Assembly (NCBI GenBank): GCA_944739405.2 | Contig: OX123187.2 | Span: 75,314,450-75,378,449 of the forward strand | Reading direction: 5' to 3' | Source: Euclidia mi | Lineage: Eukaryota; Arthropoda; Insecta; Lepidoptera; Erebidae | DNA: 64,000 bases | Translations under genes and position numbers: made by a program | Notes under the pieces: generated by a model | The model's database searches: none | What the model saw: the letters and a program-made list of their open reading frames with translations, nothing else | What the model was told of the DNA's origin: nothing | Shown here: one piece after another, positions 9,952-20,985 of the stretch | Position numbering within the stretch: the stretch's first letter is position 1 | How the letters are laid out: the number at the start of each line of letters is the position of its first letter

Positions 9952-10718
9952 CCAAGAAGTGTAGATATTCTTGGGATAATAATATTATTTAGGTACAATA
10001 TGTTACTAGGTACATCATAAATCAGGCAGTTTCTTGTTATAAAATAACCTGGAATAATGATTAATTCTTAACAAAACATAGAAACAAGCGAAACAAAATA
10101 ATACATACTCGTAATGACTGAAAACAACATTTGCGAACTTATTTCCGAAAAGTTACGCTAATGGTCTACCCACTCTGATCCAATTATATTATGCGTAATT
10201 GGCAACCCAAAGAATGTACATGATTTTGTAGTTAAATAAACTTTCTTTTTTCTTTTCAATATAGAATATTCTTAGATAGAATCAATTACCCAAAACCCGG
10301 CTAGTCATAACGCTAAGTAATAATACTAGGGCAAAAAAGAATATATCCTTTCTTATAAGAAATAATCCGAGATCCCAATTCCAATTAGATTTCGTAAAAA
10401 CAAAAGTTCAATAAGAATTGTCCATTGCGTAATATAAACGAACTGAAATACGAATTTTTATATTTTGCTAACCTTTGCTGTCAGCTTTAGGTGGATAGAT
10501 TATTCGAGAAATGGTTGGAATAAGAAAGTGTTTTATACCTTTTTTGGCTATTCTGTTTGTTTTTAGGTACGCAACATTTTCTCATGTTTATAGTACCTAC
10601 TTATGAGAGGATATTTGGAGAACCGAATTTCTTAATACAATATTTTCAACGATCAGTGAAAGCCTTGTGAGTAGGCCAACAGACTGCTACGTAGGGATTC
10701 TCCATTTCAAACGCACGT
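9952..10718. other. AT-rich spacer, nothing recognised
   Basis: A GTTAAATAAACTTTC motif followed by a T-rich run near 10232 could be the end of an old retrocopy, but no homologous body is visible. Confidence 0.35.
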
Positions 10719-10827
10719 GCAGTCGTTATAGAACTGTTTAATACACATGTAACTTAGATTAAGTTATATGCGTATTAATCAGTTCTATAACGACTGCTTT
10801 AACAACCTATGGGTTGTTAAAGCAGTC
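10719..10827. repeat. Two overlapping long hairpins (inverted repeats)
   Basis: Arm 10719-10756 pairs with 10760-10797 over 38 bp with three mismatches and a 3-nt loop; two of the mismatches would be G-U pairs in RNA. The last bases of this hairpin begin a second, perfect one: 10792-10807 with 10812-10827 (16 bp, 4-nt loop). No coding sense is apparent. Confidence 0.9.
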
Positions 10828-11378
10828 ATGAGCAGCAGGTGGGATGAAAACATAATAATATAAGATAATTTGGGTAAATTCATCATCACTTCTGACTGCC
10901 AAAACGGTTATACATAAGGTCTAACAGTGGGTTCGAACCTTGCACTAAGTTCAGTTAAGCCAAAGGGAATTTGTGTCATGTCCTCGTGTGCCCCTAGCAG
11001 TAAAAGTGCAGACAAAAGAGATAACGTTTCATGTATATGGTTCACATGACGAACAGATAAGCATACTAAACTCGTTGTAATATTGCTTTAATAAAATAAA
11101 TCATGATGGCGTAAGGAATTCCTTCAAGACAAGACTTATCTAAGAGATTTGTTCAAACCGGTCATCGTCAAGTGGCTACTTAAGAAGGTTTTCACAAAAA
11201 ATAGAATACCAATGTTGTCATATTCTATCATGAGGGTATTTCGTAATAAAACATTTAAAAGTATTATTGGATAGCAACACTCGACATAAAAACAACATTA
11301 AATATCTATGATATCATCATCAAATCAGACTTGTATATAAACATTGAGAACATTATTTAGAATTTTCAGATAATATGT
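10828..11378. other. AT-rich spacer, no gene seen
   Basis: Nothing recognised until 11370, where a decayed family D SINE body begins (GGTTTTCTCGCGAT, continuing at 12001). This is the site into which the ribozyme-headed element inserted. Confidence 0.4.
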
Positions 11379-11393
11379 AGGTTTTCTCGCGAT

Positions 11394-11479
11394 CCCCCCC
11401 GTGGGATCTCCACCTTGTCGTGGTGGGGGGGCTCAGTAACCGTGGCTTTGAACCCCGCGGTGAAGCTAAGAGGGATCCC
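11394..11479 (+). ncRNA. HDV-like self-cleaving ribozyme candidate, copy 2
   Basis: 86 nt with the same double-pseudoknot fold as at 7336. P1 is 11394-11400 (seven C) with 11425-11431 (seven G). P2 is 11403-11410 with 11472-11479, eight pairs including one U-G where copy 1 has U-A. P3 is 11412-11414 with 11422-11424, with loop TTGTCGT. P4 is 11439-11445 with 11455-11461, seven pairs including one G-U. The joining strand GAAGCTAAGA has the presumed catalytic C at 11466. The cleavage site predicted by P1 coincides with the left target-duplication boundary. HDV-like ribozymes at the 5' ends of non-LTR retrotransposons are an established class; whether this one cleaves is untested. Confidence 0.78.
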
Positions 11480-11991
11480 TGGAGGGGACGCTCCGCGTGG
11501 GCTTGGCAGTGGGCCTGCGCAGGATGCGTCCAACGGTGCGGGTGTGGGGGACAGTTCTGTCTGTCCCTCGCAGTCGGGCGTGGTCGCGGGAGGAGAGGCG
11601 TGTCGGTGTTGCGTTGCCGCGCGCCCTATCTCCCGCGACCAAATGGGGGCGCACCATCGTTGCGTCGCGGCGGGGCGGCCGCAGAGGAAGAGGAGATGCG
11701 GTGTTGCTTTGCCGTCCTCCCTATCCTCTGCGGCCGCTGGGTGTTTTGGCGGCGGAGCCTAACATCTTCACCCGCCGCCAAGGGGGTTTCGTTCGGGGCC
11801 CGCCGCGGGGCCAATTACCCGTCGGGGGGTAGCAAGGAATGCTTCGGTGAAACCCTACCCTCCGACACATAGGTACATGAGGAGCACGGGTTGGTTTTTA
11901 GTCAGTAAGAGTCTGACAGTCCCCTTCGTCCTTCACCCCCAGGGCGGAGGGACTCCATGAGGATTTTCCAATCCGACACCAAAAAAAAAAA
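11394..11991 (+). mobile_element. GC-rich non-autonomous retroelement with 5' HDV-like ribozyme, copy 2
   Basis: 598 bp, bracketed by a perfect 15-bp target duplication AGGTTTTCTCGCGAT at 11379-11393 and 11992-12006. It begins exactly with C1 of the ribozyme fold (11394) and ends in a poly(A) run. It shares ~500 bp of leader with the copy at 7336, but its tail differs: after GGTTTTTAGT it reads CAGTAAGAGTCTGACAG, then a hairpin-forming CCCCCAGGGCGGAGGGACT and ATGAGGATTTTCCA. That tail resembles the 3' ends of lepidopteran non-LTR retrotransposons. It landed in an older family D SINE fragment. It is probably mobilised by an autonomous LINE not present here. Confidence 0.8.
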
Positions 11992-12006
11992 AGGTTTTCT
12001 CGCGAT

Positions 12007-12180
12007 GATATCTTTCACCAGCATCTTTTAGCAAACGATAATTAACAGTTCAATGTGTCCATAACATCAAAGACAGACTTAAGATGTCTTTCGAGAACAT
12101 TATGGAGATCTCTTAGACATGCAGGCTTCCTCACAATGGTTTCCTTCACCATTTAGCAAGTGATGATTAATTATTAATAA
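12007..12180 (-). repeat. Family D SINE fragments flanking the retroelement
   Basis: AGCAAACGATAATTAAC near 12031, then CGAGAACATTATGGAGATCT and ATGCAGGCTTCCTCACAAT near 12092-12139, match the body of the SINE seen at 6124 and 58805. Confidence 0.5.
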
Positions 12181-14179
12181 TATAATAATAAAATATTTCT
12201 TAATAGAACCAGTTACACTAATTATTGCCTTTTATTACTTGTGAGTATGTACTTGAAATAGAACGTGAACACTATCAAAAAGTCGAAAAGGAGAAATGGA
12301 GCGAGAAAGAGACGGCTTAGAAGGAAACGGCAGACCTCATCGTCATCTTCTCATTTTCCTTAGAATGAACAACAAACGAAGGTTACCCGGGTGGCATCAC
12401 TGGATAACCATTTTGCATCAAATACCAGCAGCCAACCGCATACCATAAAAAATGCTTTAATTTTGAATGAATCTTATATTGCCTGTTAAATATTATAGAG
12501 GCTCAACACCCCTTATTTTTATTTTCTCCGCCGACTATTAAGCTCAAGCTTCAGCTATTCCATTACTTTGAACTGGCCTCTTGCAAGGTGTATTGCTTGA
12601 GGGAAAATCAGGCCAATGCATTTAGCTTCACGGCCCTTAAGGGCTCTTAAGATTTTTCGTCTATTCTTTGCGTTACTTATTACTTTTGCAGGAAGATTGT
12701 CTGTTTTGTACTCAAAATATTGAGGTAGAGTGTTCTAATTTCCAGTTTTAGACTAAATAGTAGTCAAATGGTATTTAGCGCTGAAGTTTATTTACGTAAA
12801 ACTGCTCCTAATTACATTGAACACGAAACTAATTCCAAAATAAACGTGTTAGGTTGCTGTCTAGTAATAATACGAATGCTTTCGAGAAATTAATGTAGTA
12901 ATGTAGTTTTGGTTCGTGGAATTTTGTAATTACAAAATAATAATAACATGAGTATGTAATGTCGAAAATGGTCGCATGCAGGTATATTATACCTGCATGC
13001 GTGTTGGAGTGCTTACGAGTATTTTGGCGTGTGTCTGTGTGTACAACTCACACCACTATAATTGTCAACGATTAGATTCTTATGCGTTATCCATATTAAC
13101 ATATTATTATATAGTATAACTAGTATACTAATATGTTATAAATAATACAGAACGCTCTTTTATGTTCCTTTAATGCTCTTTATGTTCCTAGTTACTTACA
13201 ATATCGATTACTTATGTTTTAACATTCCTAAGTCAAACAATTTTCAATTTTATGAAAATTAACAAAAATATTCCTTTCGAGCTCTCAAATAAACTACAAC
13301 TCAAGACAAATTGGAGGCGCACACTCGTTGAATTCAAAAGTAAGAAACAAAAACATCACGGCAGCCGTAAATTCTTATAAATAATGGTAACACTTCACAA
13401 AATTTATATGACAAATTGTTCAGGGAAGCAGGAATGAGTTAAATAATTCAACATCTTATACAGTAAGGTTTGTTTTAGAATTAAAAGTTCACTCGTAAAT
13501 ATATTTTTTAATTTGCTTCTTCGACCCTTTGAGTAAATATTCTAGTTTGCTAAATATTGTTGTGATTGAGTGTGGAAGTTTCAGTACTTAGCTTGATGAA
13601 TTTTTGTTTAGAAGCATAAAGCAACAAAAATTTGCTTTACTTGATTACCCCTTAGCACCCGTAGTGCGAGTGTGTTCGTTTGTTCTAATACACATTTGAA
13701 TAGCGAAAATATGAACGATTAGTTTCATGTCTACTTGCTTCTGCAGGAGTTTCAAAAAACTATAAGTATATCGGGGTTTCAGTACTGGTATAAGTTTTTA
13801 ACGGTCAGAATAAGTGGAGCAGTAGAGAATTCGCCTGACCCTATGCTCGTGGGTTCTTCCAGGAATGCACTTCTTGACTCCCAACAAATTTCTTGGATGA
13901 CCTTTCTACTCTATCTATGTAGGTTTCCCATTATATCGTAGCCAAATGGACCACTCAGATAGATCAACATTTAGCGTAAATCGCGGGAACTAGAAACTTG
14001 AAATTATGCTCACGTGTTTCTTGTAACATAAGGATAAGTTCTGTTTTGTTAGTTATTCAGAATACTGTGCATGAAGTGTTCAGTTTTTGAGGATACCGCG
14101 TCATAAAACTACGATTATGTTTAGTTATAAGGTAGCACTTTGGGTTTGGTAGTATTCATCCTTCTAGCGTTATCAGCTA
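12181..14179. other. AT-rich intergenic DNA, no gene seen
   Basis: Short reading frames only, none recognisable. It holds a near-perfect 29-bp palindrome at 12973-13001 and an AT-rich quasi-palindrome at about 13098-13140. Confidence 0.4.
12973..13001. repeat. 29-bp near-perfect palindrome
   Basis: Arms CGCATGCAGGTATA and its reverse complement meet with almost no loop. Function unknown; it may be a local inverted duplication. Confidence 0.85.
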
Positions 14180-14400
14180 ATCTACTATGCCAACAAGATC
14201 GCCAGTCCACCTTGCGGGAAGCCTGCCTCAGCTACGACGTTTGTTGCGTGGCCACCACTCCAGAAACTTTCTGCTCCAACGGCCATCGGTTCGTCTGGCT
14301 ATGTAACCTGCCCACTGCCACATAAGCCTGACGATTCGGAGAGCTATGTCGGTGACTTTGGTTCACCTGCGGATCTCCTCATTTCTGATACTCGATTCTC
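14180..14400 (-). pseudogene. RTE-type LINE C-terminal coding remnant
   Basis: On the minus strand a broken frame reads like the end of the RTE endonuclease/reverse transcriptase polyprotein, with QWAG, RRTDGRW, a W-W-P-R motif and GRLPARWTGDLV. Stops and short indels interrupt it. Only the last ~70 residues of the protein are represented. A related but different stretch of the same C-terminus occurs at 40050-40205. Confidence 0.6.
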
Positions 14401-17044
14401 AAGTATTCACAATTAAGACCACACTTGGGATCATTGTAGACCCCGTTGACTAACAAACACTTTTATAGAACCTAGACTGGGTCACTAATCGCTAGTTTAG
14501 ATTCAGACATTCAGATAAAGAAAAATCACACGACACGGCTCACATACATAATTCTCAATATGTGAGCCCTAGTGATTTCAACGAAACTGTAACCTAAGGC
14601 GAGTTGATACAAAGTCTTGATTCTAAAAAAATGTTAAAATTTTTTCACTTCAAACACCTCAAAGCAAATCAACACCAAAGAATTGTCTTACTTATTAGTT
14701 GGCACAAACTCATTCGTTACAATTATATTCATCTTGCAAGACTTACAGTGTCCGTATCCTTAGGTGTTTTCTTGAACAAGTCTAGAACAAGAATAAACTG
14801 TCTAGAATAAACAATAGTATGTAGCCTCAATCCATTAAAGGGCAAGATAAAGAGAACCCTTTCTGCCACCCGCCTCTAATTTAGTGAAAAGATAACGATC
14901 GGTGTCTTCTTGGTGTAAGTTAGAAGCTCTGAGCGATAAAATCGTAGATATCTAGGCTGCATCCTTTGAAGTGTGAAGCGAAGTCTTAAGACCAGGTTAT
15001 CCACTGACTAGGTAGATTTATTTTTTTTGGGAATCACAAGGTCTTGTTTTGAGTTCCGATGTACATACTTTAAAAAGTTTGTCGTTTTATTAGAGGCATT
15101 TTTTAAATATTTATCTTTCTTTAAAATCTGGCAAAGAAAAAGAATCGACTAAGAATACGGAAAATGGCCTCCTTTTTACAAAGAGCCAAACCAATTATCG
15201 TCACTTCAGACTTATAAAGAAGTATCCACTCTGTCTGAAGTCTTCGCTTCACTTTTTACAATATTGCCATCTGCCATCAAACGATTATTATTTTTTTTCT
15301 CAATGAATGTTTACTAAAACGTCACAAAAAAATAAATATCACAAGTATCTTTTAAACCACCTTCGTTTTCCTCGCCGGCCACAGCGTCGACGATTTGCCT
15401 GGAACTACGTTATTACCGCCACTGAGACCAAATATATACAGGAAAATAAAACAAATATCTGTTACAGATATCAACTTTTTAAGAGGCAGATATGACTTTC
15501 TGACATATTAAGAGAGGGGAACAATTTGGCTTAGTTTTATCAGAAACTACCAAAATAATTTTGGGAGCGCAAAAAAATTGGTTCTCATTGTGTAGTTTGT
15601 TTTCGCTTTGAATTTGGGACATAAAATTGAGTATAATTATGGTTTAATACTTAATGTATGAATATCAAAGATATTGGAATACAGGTGATGAGTGTCTTAT
15701 TAAATTTATAAATACCAAAAACACATAAAAGTAGCAATTCTAAAGTATTAATGAGATGATGATGATATATTGGAACGGAAACAGTGAAATGAACAACCAA
15801 AATCCAAAAGAATCTGGTTACGCCTTTCAAGAAAATGTATCTTTTCTCGGGGTGTTTTAACCATATACGACTAGTATTCAATTTATTAAAAATCGATGAT
15901 GTGCTTTAACCTCAAAATTGTATTAGGAAACTGACAAACACAATTACCTTCAAGAATCAATTAATCTGTTAATTCAATGTCATTATGACACAGGATACAA
16001 TGATCGAATTTATTTTATCAAGTAAAGAGTGACGGAAAACGTGTTAAAAAGCTCTACGATAAAAATACAGCGAAAGTATGGATTATAACCATCTAAAACA
16101 ATTAACAAACGGCTTATAGACTAAAACGTCAACTTTATCTCTCCAGCCAGTCGGCGATTAGTTTGCAAATGACTTGAACAATAACAGTAAACGTTTGACA
16201 GTACCTGTGCACTGTAATAGCGTTTTTATTATCCATTCCTGTGTTTATTTTAGAGTGTTATGTTTTAACCCACTCAGCATTAAACAAAGAGTGCAATTTA
16301 GAAGAAATTAACAACATCATGAATGTAAAAGTCTCCGAAATTGTTTCTTCAGTTGGGTCACAATGAGACGCTTATGAACATAGCGATACATAGGAATCGA
16401 AAGTACACTAAAAAGTGCGTTTAGTGCACAGTATTGTCGAAAACCATAACTTCGTTGGTGCAGGCTATCTGGATTATTATTATAATTTGAGTAATTTTGT
16501 ACTCACAACATTTCAATGTTGATAATAGGTAGGTATAACAATCATCATTCTCTCTTTCTCCTTGTTCTTTTTAAAACGCAGGTGAAACCGATTTAAATTA
16601 GCTATGAATATTGCCACGAACCAACCAAGTAACATAACTAATCACACTCATAATTCACATTAATATCACCATTGAACGTGATTGTACAAGTACAGTCGCT
16701 AACATATCTGAATACTGTAATTACAATATGTGACAAAAAGCCTGTATGACGTTGACGTGTACAATTATACACAAAATGCAATGATTTATCTGCAGTTACC
16801 AACGTTATTTGTATAGAGATTTAAACTTTATAAACTTTGGATTAATTTTTTAATTGAGTTTGCATTACACGAATTAAACTAATGATTTGCCATTGGAATT
16901 CTTTAAAATTTTGATTAAATACATATATTATTATATGATTATTTTCAATTTATTCTTTTGGTTGTTAGGGCTTTATTGTACATTCGAATTATCACTTTTA
17001 TTAGAATCCCTTTGGTATGTGAAGGCCAAACAGTAGATGTCCTA
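14401..17044. other. AT-rich intergenic DNA, no gene seen
   Basis: Nothing recognised. Reading frames at 14604-14810 and 15307-15495 are short and have no family features. Confidence 0.4.
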
Positions 17045-17115
17045 TTTTTTTTGTTAGCCTATTGTATCCCACAGCTGGGCATAGGCCTCTCCCCTGGATT
17101 TCCATAAATCTCGGT
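17045..17115 (-). repeat. RTE-type 3'-end fragment
   Basis: CCCACAGCTGGGCATAGGCC and then TCTCCC is the inverted form of the well-known RTE 3' end. Only ~70 bp are recognisable. Confidence 0.5.
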
Positions 17116-17465
17116 TATTTGCAATCTTTGGACAGTCACCCTTAAAAGCATATAAAAAGATAAAAAGCATATATGCATATAGAAATGTGCCCTATAAAAA
17201 GCTTATATTTATTATGATTCAAATTCGGTTAGACGAAAACGGACCTGGGGCTCCAAGGTGAGAGACAGCTTTGGATATAACCGGGTTTTCAACAAAATCT
17301 AAATGATGAACAGCTATGTGCTGTCCTCAAACTCTGTGTCAAAAATTTATAAATTCTTTTTTCTATATTGGGCCTTGTTTTAATAAAATACACACTTTTT
17401 GATCCTATCCATGAAAGAAGTTTGACGGTTAACGTCGACGTGTGGTGACGGATTAAGAATAGGAA

Positions 17466-17766
17466 GGGCCGTTTCAGATTAGGTATTTTTTTGCGCGTAT
17501 ACGGTTGTTTCAGCATACGCGCTTGGACGCGCGCTACATTACGCGCTTCAAAAAACCGGACGGGCATATTTCGGCGTGTTCGCTCGAAACGGTAGTGACA
17601 TCGGTCAGTGTCAAGATAGATTCTGACGGCTCGCGCTTATACGAACTTAGAAGCGTCAACGCTCGTACAAGTTGCGCGTGTGCCAAAAGGCGCACCCACA
17701 CGCACCTACATGCGTTTCCAAAAACGAGCTTATACGTGCGTATAAAACGCTAATCTGAAACCGCCC
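17466..17766. mobile_element. MITE with GGGC-GTTTCAGATTAG terminal inverted repeats
   Basis: The left end GGGCCGTTTCAGATTAG and the right end, read in reverse, GGGCGGTTTCAGATTAG are inverted repeats 301 bp apart. The interior is GC-richer than the surroundings and full of GCGCGT motifs. A TAA directly follows the right end and GAA precedes the left, compatible with a decayed TWA duplication of PIF/Harbinger type. The reading frame at 17505-17753 crosses the right terminal repeat and is not a gene. Confidence 0.6.
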
Positions 17767-17919
17767 TAAGTGCCACTACCCCATTACCGTAGGTTCATAC
17801 ATGTCGACTAAGGAAAATACACGTAGCAAAAGAAACAAAATTCACGAAAAATCAACATGTTACCAACACGTCTAGCCAGAATGATCTAGTTGGTTGAATC
17901 ATCCATAATGCTATTGTGA

Positions 17920-17975
17920 CGCATATGAGGACAGGCTTATGTCCAGCAGTGGGCTGTGCAAGGCTGTGTTTATAA
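17920..17975 (+). repeat. RTE LINE 3'-end fragment
   Basis: GGCTTATGTCCAGCAGTGGG followed by CTGTGCAAGGCTG is the end of an RTE-type element in forward orientation. Confidence 0.5.
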
Positions 17976-18020
17976 AGCCCAGAATTATTCTAAAGAATAT
18001 TTAGTCCATGTTTGATAATA

Positions 18021-18570
18021 GTCAAAGTCAAGTCAAAATCATTTATTTTCAATAATCATTGATAATTATCATTTATTTGCCACAAAGTGACGCTTATGAA
18101 CGTCAAAATTTAAGTTAATTACTTAATGATTCTACATTTACATTTACTGCCACGTTCGCAATGAAATAGATAGAACCACGAGAAAGAACGAGCAATTAAA
18201 CTCATGGCCACTCTTTTCAATCAAAAATAATGGTTGTACATTTGATTTTTGTAAGGAGCTGCAACTGTCTCACATTGTAAGACTTCAGATGTATATTTAT
18301 GTGAAGAAACTAGTTTTTGTAACGAGGGAATTATACTTCAACAAAATGGGAGAATAATAAAGCGATTCGTGCCGACCCACATACGTGAGGTAGAAAGGAG
18401 TAATGAAAACTATCGCGATGTCGGCTGCCCATCGGACCGTGATACTCCGGCTAAACTACTAAAATTTTTAGTGACTATTAATATCATACTCAAGCAGTAA
18501 ATGATGTTCATTTGGCAAGTCTCCCAAAGTAAATATGGTGGAACAAGAGCATCCACTTACGTCTTTTTAA
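18021..18570 (-). mobile_element. 3' portion of a Jockey/CR1-type LINE, family J
   Basis: It begins at the left with (GTCAAA)-like repeats and CATTTATTTT, the reverse of the 3' terminus AATAAATG...TTTGAC. It matches in reverse the 3' UTR of the LINE at 26390: CGTTCATAAGCGTCA, TTACATTTACTGCC, TCTTTCTCGTGGTTCTA and AAGTGGATGCTCTTG. Only noncoding 3' sequence is present. Confidence 0.7.
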
Positions 18571-20985
18571 TAATAACCGATAAGGTTGCCTTTAAATCGC
18601 ACTGGAAATATAATCTCCTAAGGTAATAAATAACCAAAAACTCTACAAAAGAAATACATAATATATCTACTTCTTGCATCGTCAGAGGGGCTTTTTATAA
18701 GGAAATCACGACCTCCCAGTAATGAGGAAAACGATTTGAGGAGGGTGCACTTCAAATTTAAGTTATAGACAGGATTTTGCTTTCTGTTACGATTTTATAA
18801 TACCTACTTAATCGAAAATGGTGCAAAAGTGACTCACTTAAAATTCTTTACATAATTATAATCGAAACGATACTCGTATAACGTATTTAATTGTAAGTTT
18901 ATATAATTATGTACGTATTATGTGATACATAAATTACATAATTAAATTCATTAAGATTGTATAAAAAATATAGGATTAAATAACTTATTAGAAAAAAAGT
19001 AGGTACCGTACCCATATGAAATATACAGTAACAGTACCCAGGGGGTACTGGTGTTCCCCGGTAAATAAACATATTTTTGCATACGAATAAACATTTATTA
19101 AAAATTAACTTACATAGACTTTTAACATACTTATTTTAGTATTATATAAAATTAATTAGACATAAATAAAAGGAAATTAGATAAAAATTTCGTCAAATCT
19201 TTTTCTGGTGTCCTAAACATATGTTTTTTTTATATTTGTTACGTCAAGTGTGTGATATGCAGTCTTTTGACCGGGTACAAAATAAACATCCACCAGATTT
19301 CGAAGCTGACGAAGGCTGGAGTATCAAAATATATGTTTTTCCCAATATACCGCCAATATTTATTTGTAGATGCATCGTCAAAGTTTTATATTAAAATCGG
19401 TTTTCCAAATGAGGTTTTATAAGGTGAAAAGCATAAGTCTTCTGATAGCACGTCGATCTATTCCTGAAAATGTGTTAACCGGTGGCGTTAGATTATTGAA
19501 GTTATATCATAAAATTGATTTCGACAAAATGACGTAGAATACACTAAGGCGAACGAGGATAAGAGTTTATATCATACAAACTTATAGCTTGTTTTTTTTT
19601 GCTTTTACTTGCTTCGCAAAACTTAAGGCGCTGTTATACCTCAGAAGCCGTGAAACACCTAATTTTTCGTCGCGCATCTAGCCATAACGGTACATATTAC
19701 AAACTAGCAAAAATTAGAGCTTAAAGTCAAAAGTCTGAACAAAAGACTTTTGAAAGAATTTTTCATGTACGCAAAATAGAATCACGGTAAAAAAATCACA
19801 AATTCGAGGCAGAAAATAATCTTTCGTCTCACTGTTTGCAATATTTTGATCGTAAGCTGTCATATTTTTTTTGATAATATTGTAGGAAATCTAATGAACT
19901 AAAGAATTACCCTATTTATTTTCATATTATACGTGTATATTTTGTAAAATTAAATAAAATCTGCCAAACGTCTATGATTTTGACGCTCGGTAGATCCCAT
20001 GAATATCAAACGCTTCAGCAATTTAAACCTTATTAGCATAAGCGGTGTACTGAGTGTCAGTTGCTAGTTTACGCCCCGCCCAGACCTCATCATTCGGCTA
20101 TGAGCCCTGTGAGAGATAGGTCATGTCGCTTGCGTCTCCGCTGCACGAAATTTTACGTAAACAGGTTTGTTATTATAATACGTCGATTTGAGTTCGTAAT
20201 TTCATGTTTTATGTTATAGACTGAATACTTTGAATCAAATAGGCTTTTCATGTAACTATGGGCACATATAATTAGGACCTAAGTTTATACTCTTGTTGCA
20301 TTTAATGTGTTATTGTTTCTGTGCTTATAAATATATAATTAGAAGAATAAAATATGGACAATTAGAGAAATGAAGTTCTACGAAGGATTTGTACAAGAAA
20401 GCTTCGTAATAAAATAGAAATTCATCCATGGCCAAGTGATTATGAAATAGGTAACATTTTTACACAAATTATTTTCATAAGAGTCTTTTATGACTAACTA
20501 TGTTACTTATATATTATCGATTATGCATAATATAATTATATAAACTATTCTCACAATACAAAGCTGCCACAGTTTTCAATTTTTGAAAGAGTAATAACAT
20601 AAAATCGAATCATTTTATTTACCTTTATTTCAAATTCATTAGCTTGTCAGAGCGCCTGGAGCGCTAAGATGCCGCCACGGCGAACAATAATGATGACAGC
20701 GCTAATATGGCGCTGCGCAATCCGCACACAAGCGGTAACGAATGTTGTATTATTGTGTTTTGAACATAAACGTTTTTAGGTACATCGGGTAAAACTTTGA
20801 TTATTCATAAACTATTAGGTATGTCTCAGTACATCTAATATCTTTTTAATTTCTAAAATCAATCATTTATAAGTAAGAAGATAACTTCTCTGTTTGCTAT
20901 AATACAAGATATAGTATTTTTTTAATAATAAAGTACGTAACTAATTATCATTATTGTAATTACAGTGAAGTTAAAGATAACAGTT
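18571..20985. other. AT-rich intergenic DNA, no gene seen
   Basis: Nothing recognised. A quasi-palindrome CAGTACCCAGGGGGTACTG lies at about 19034-19052, and a similar GTACCCAGGGGTACTGG occurs near 23850. Confidence 0.4.

Noticed and set aside
11415..11872. 115- and 150-codon open frames
   Set aside because: Same reason as above; frames differ between the two copies and carry no domain.
17505..17753. 82-codon frame
   Set aside because: Lies inside the MITE at 17466-17766 and runs through its terminal repeat.
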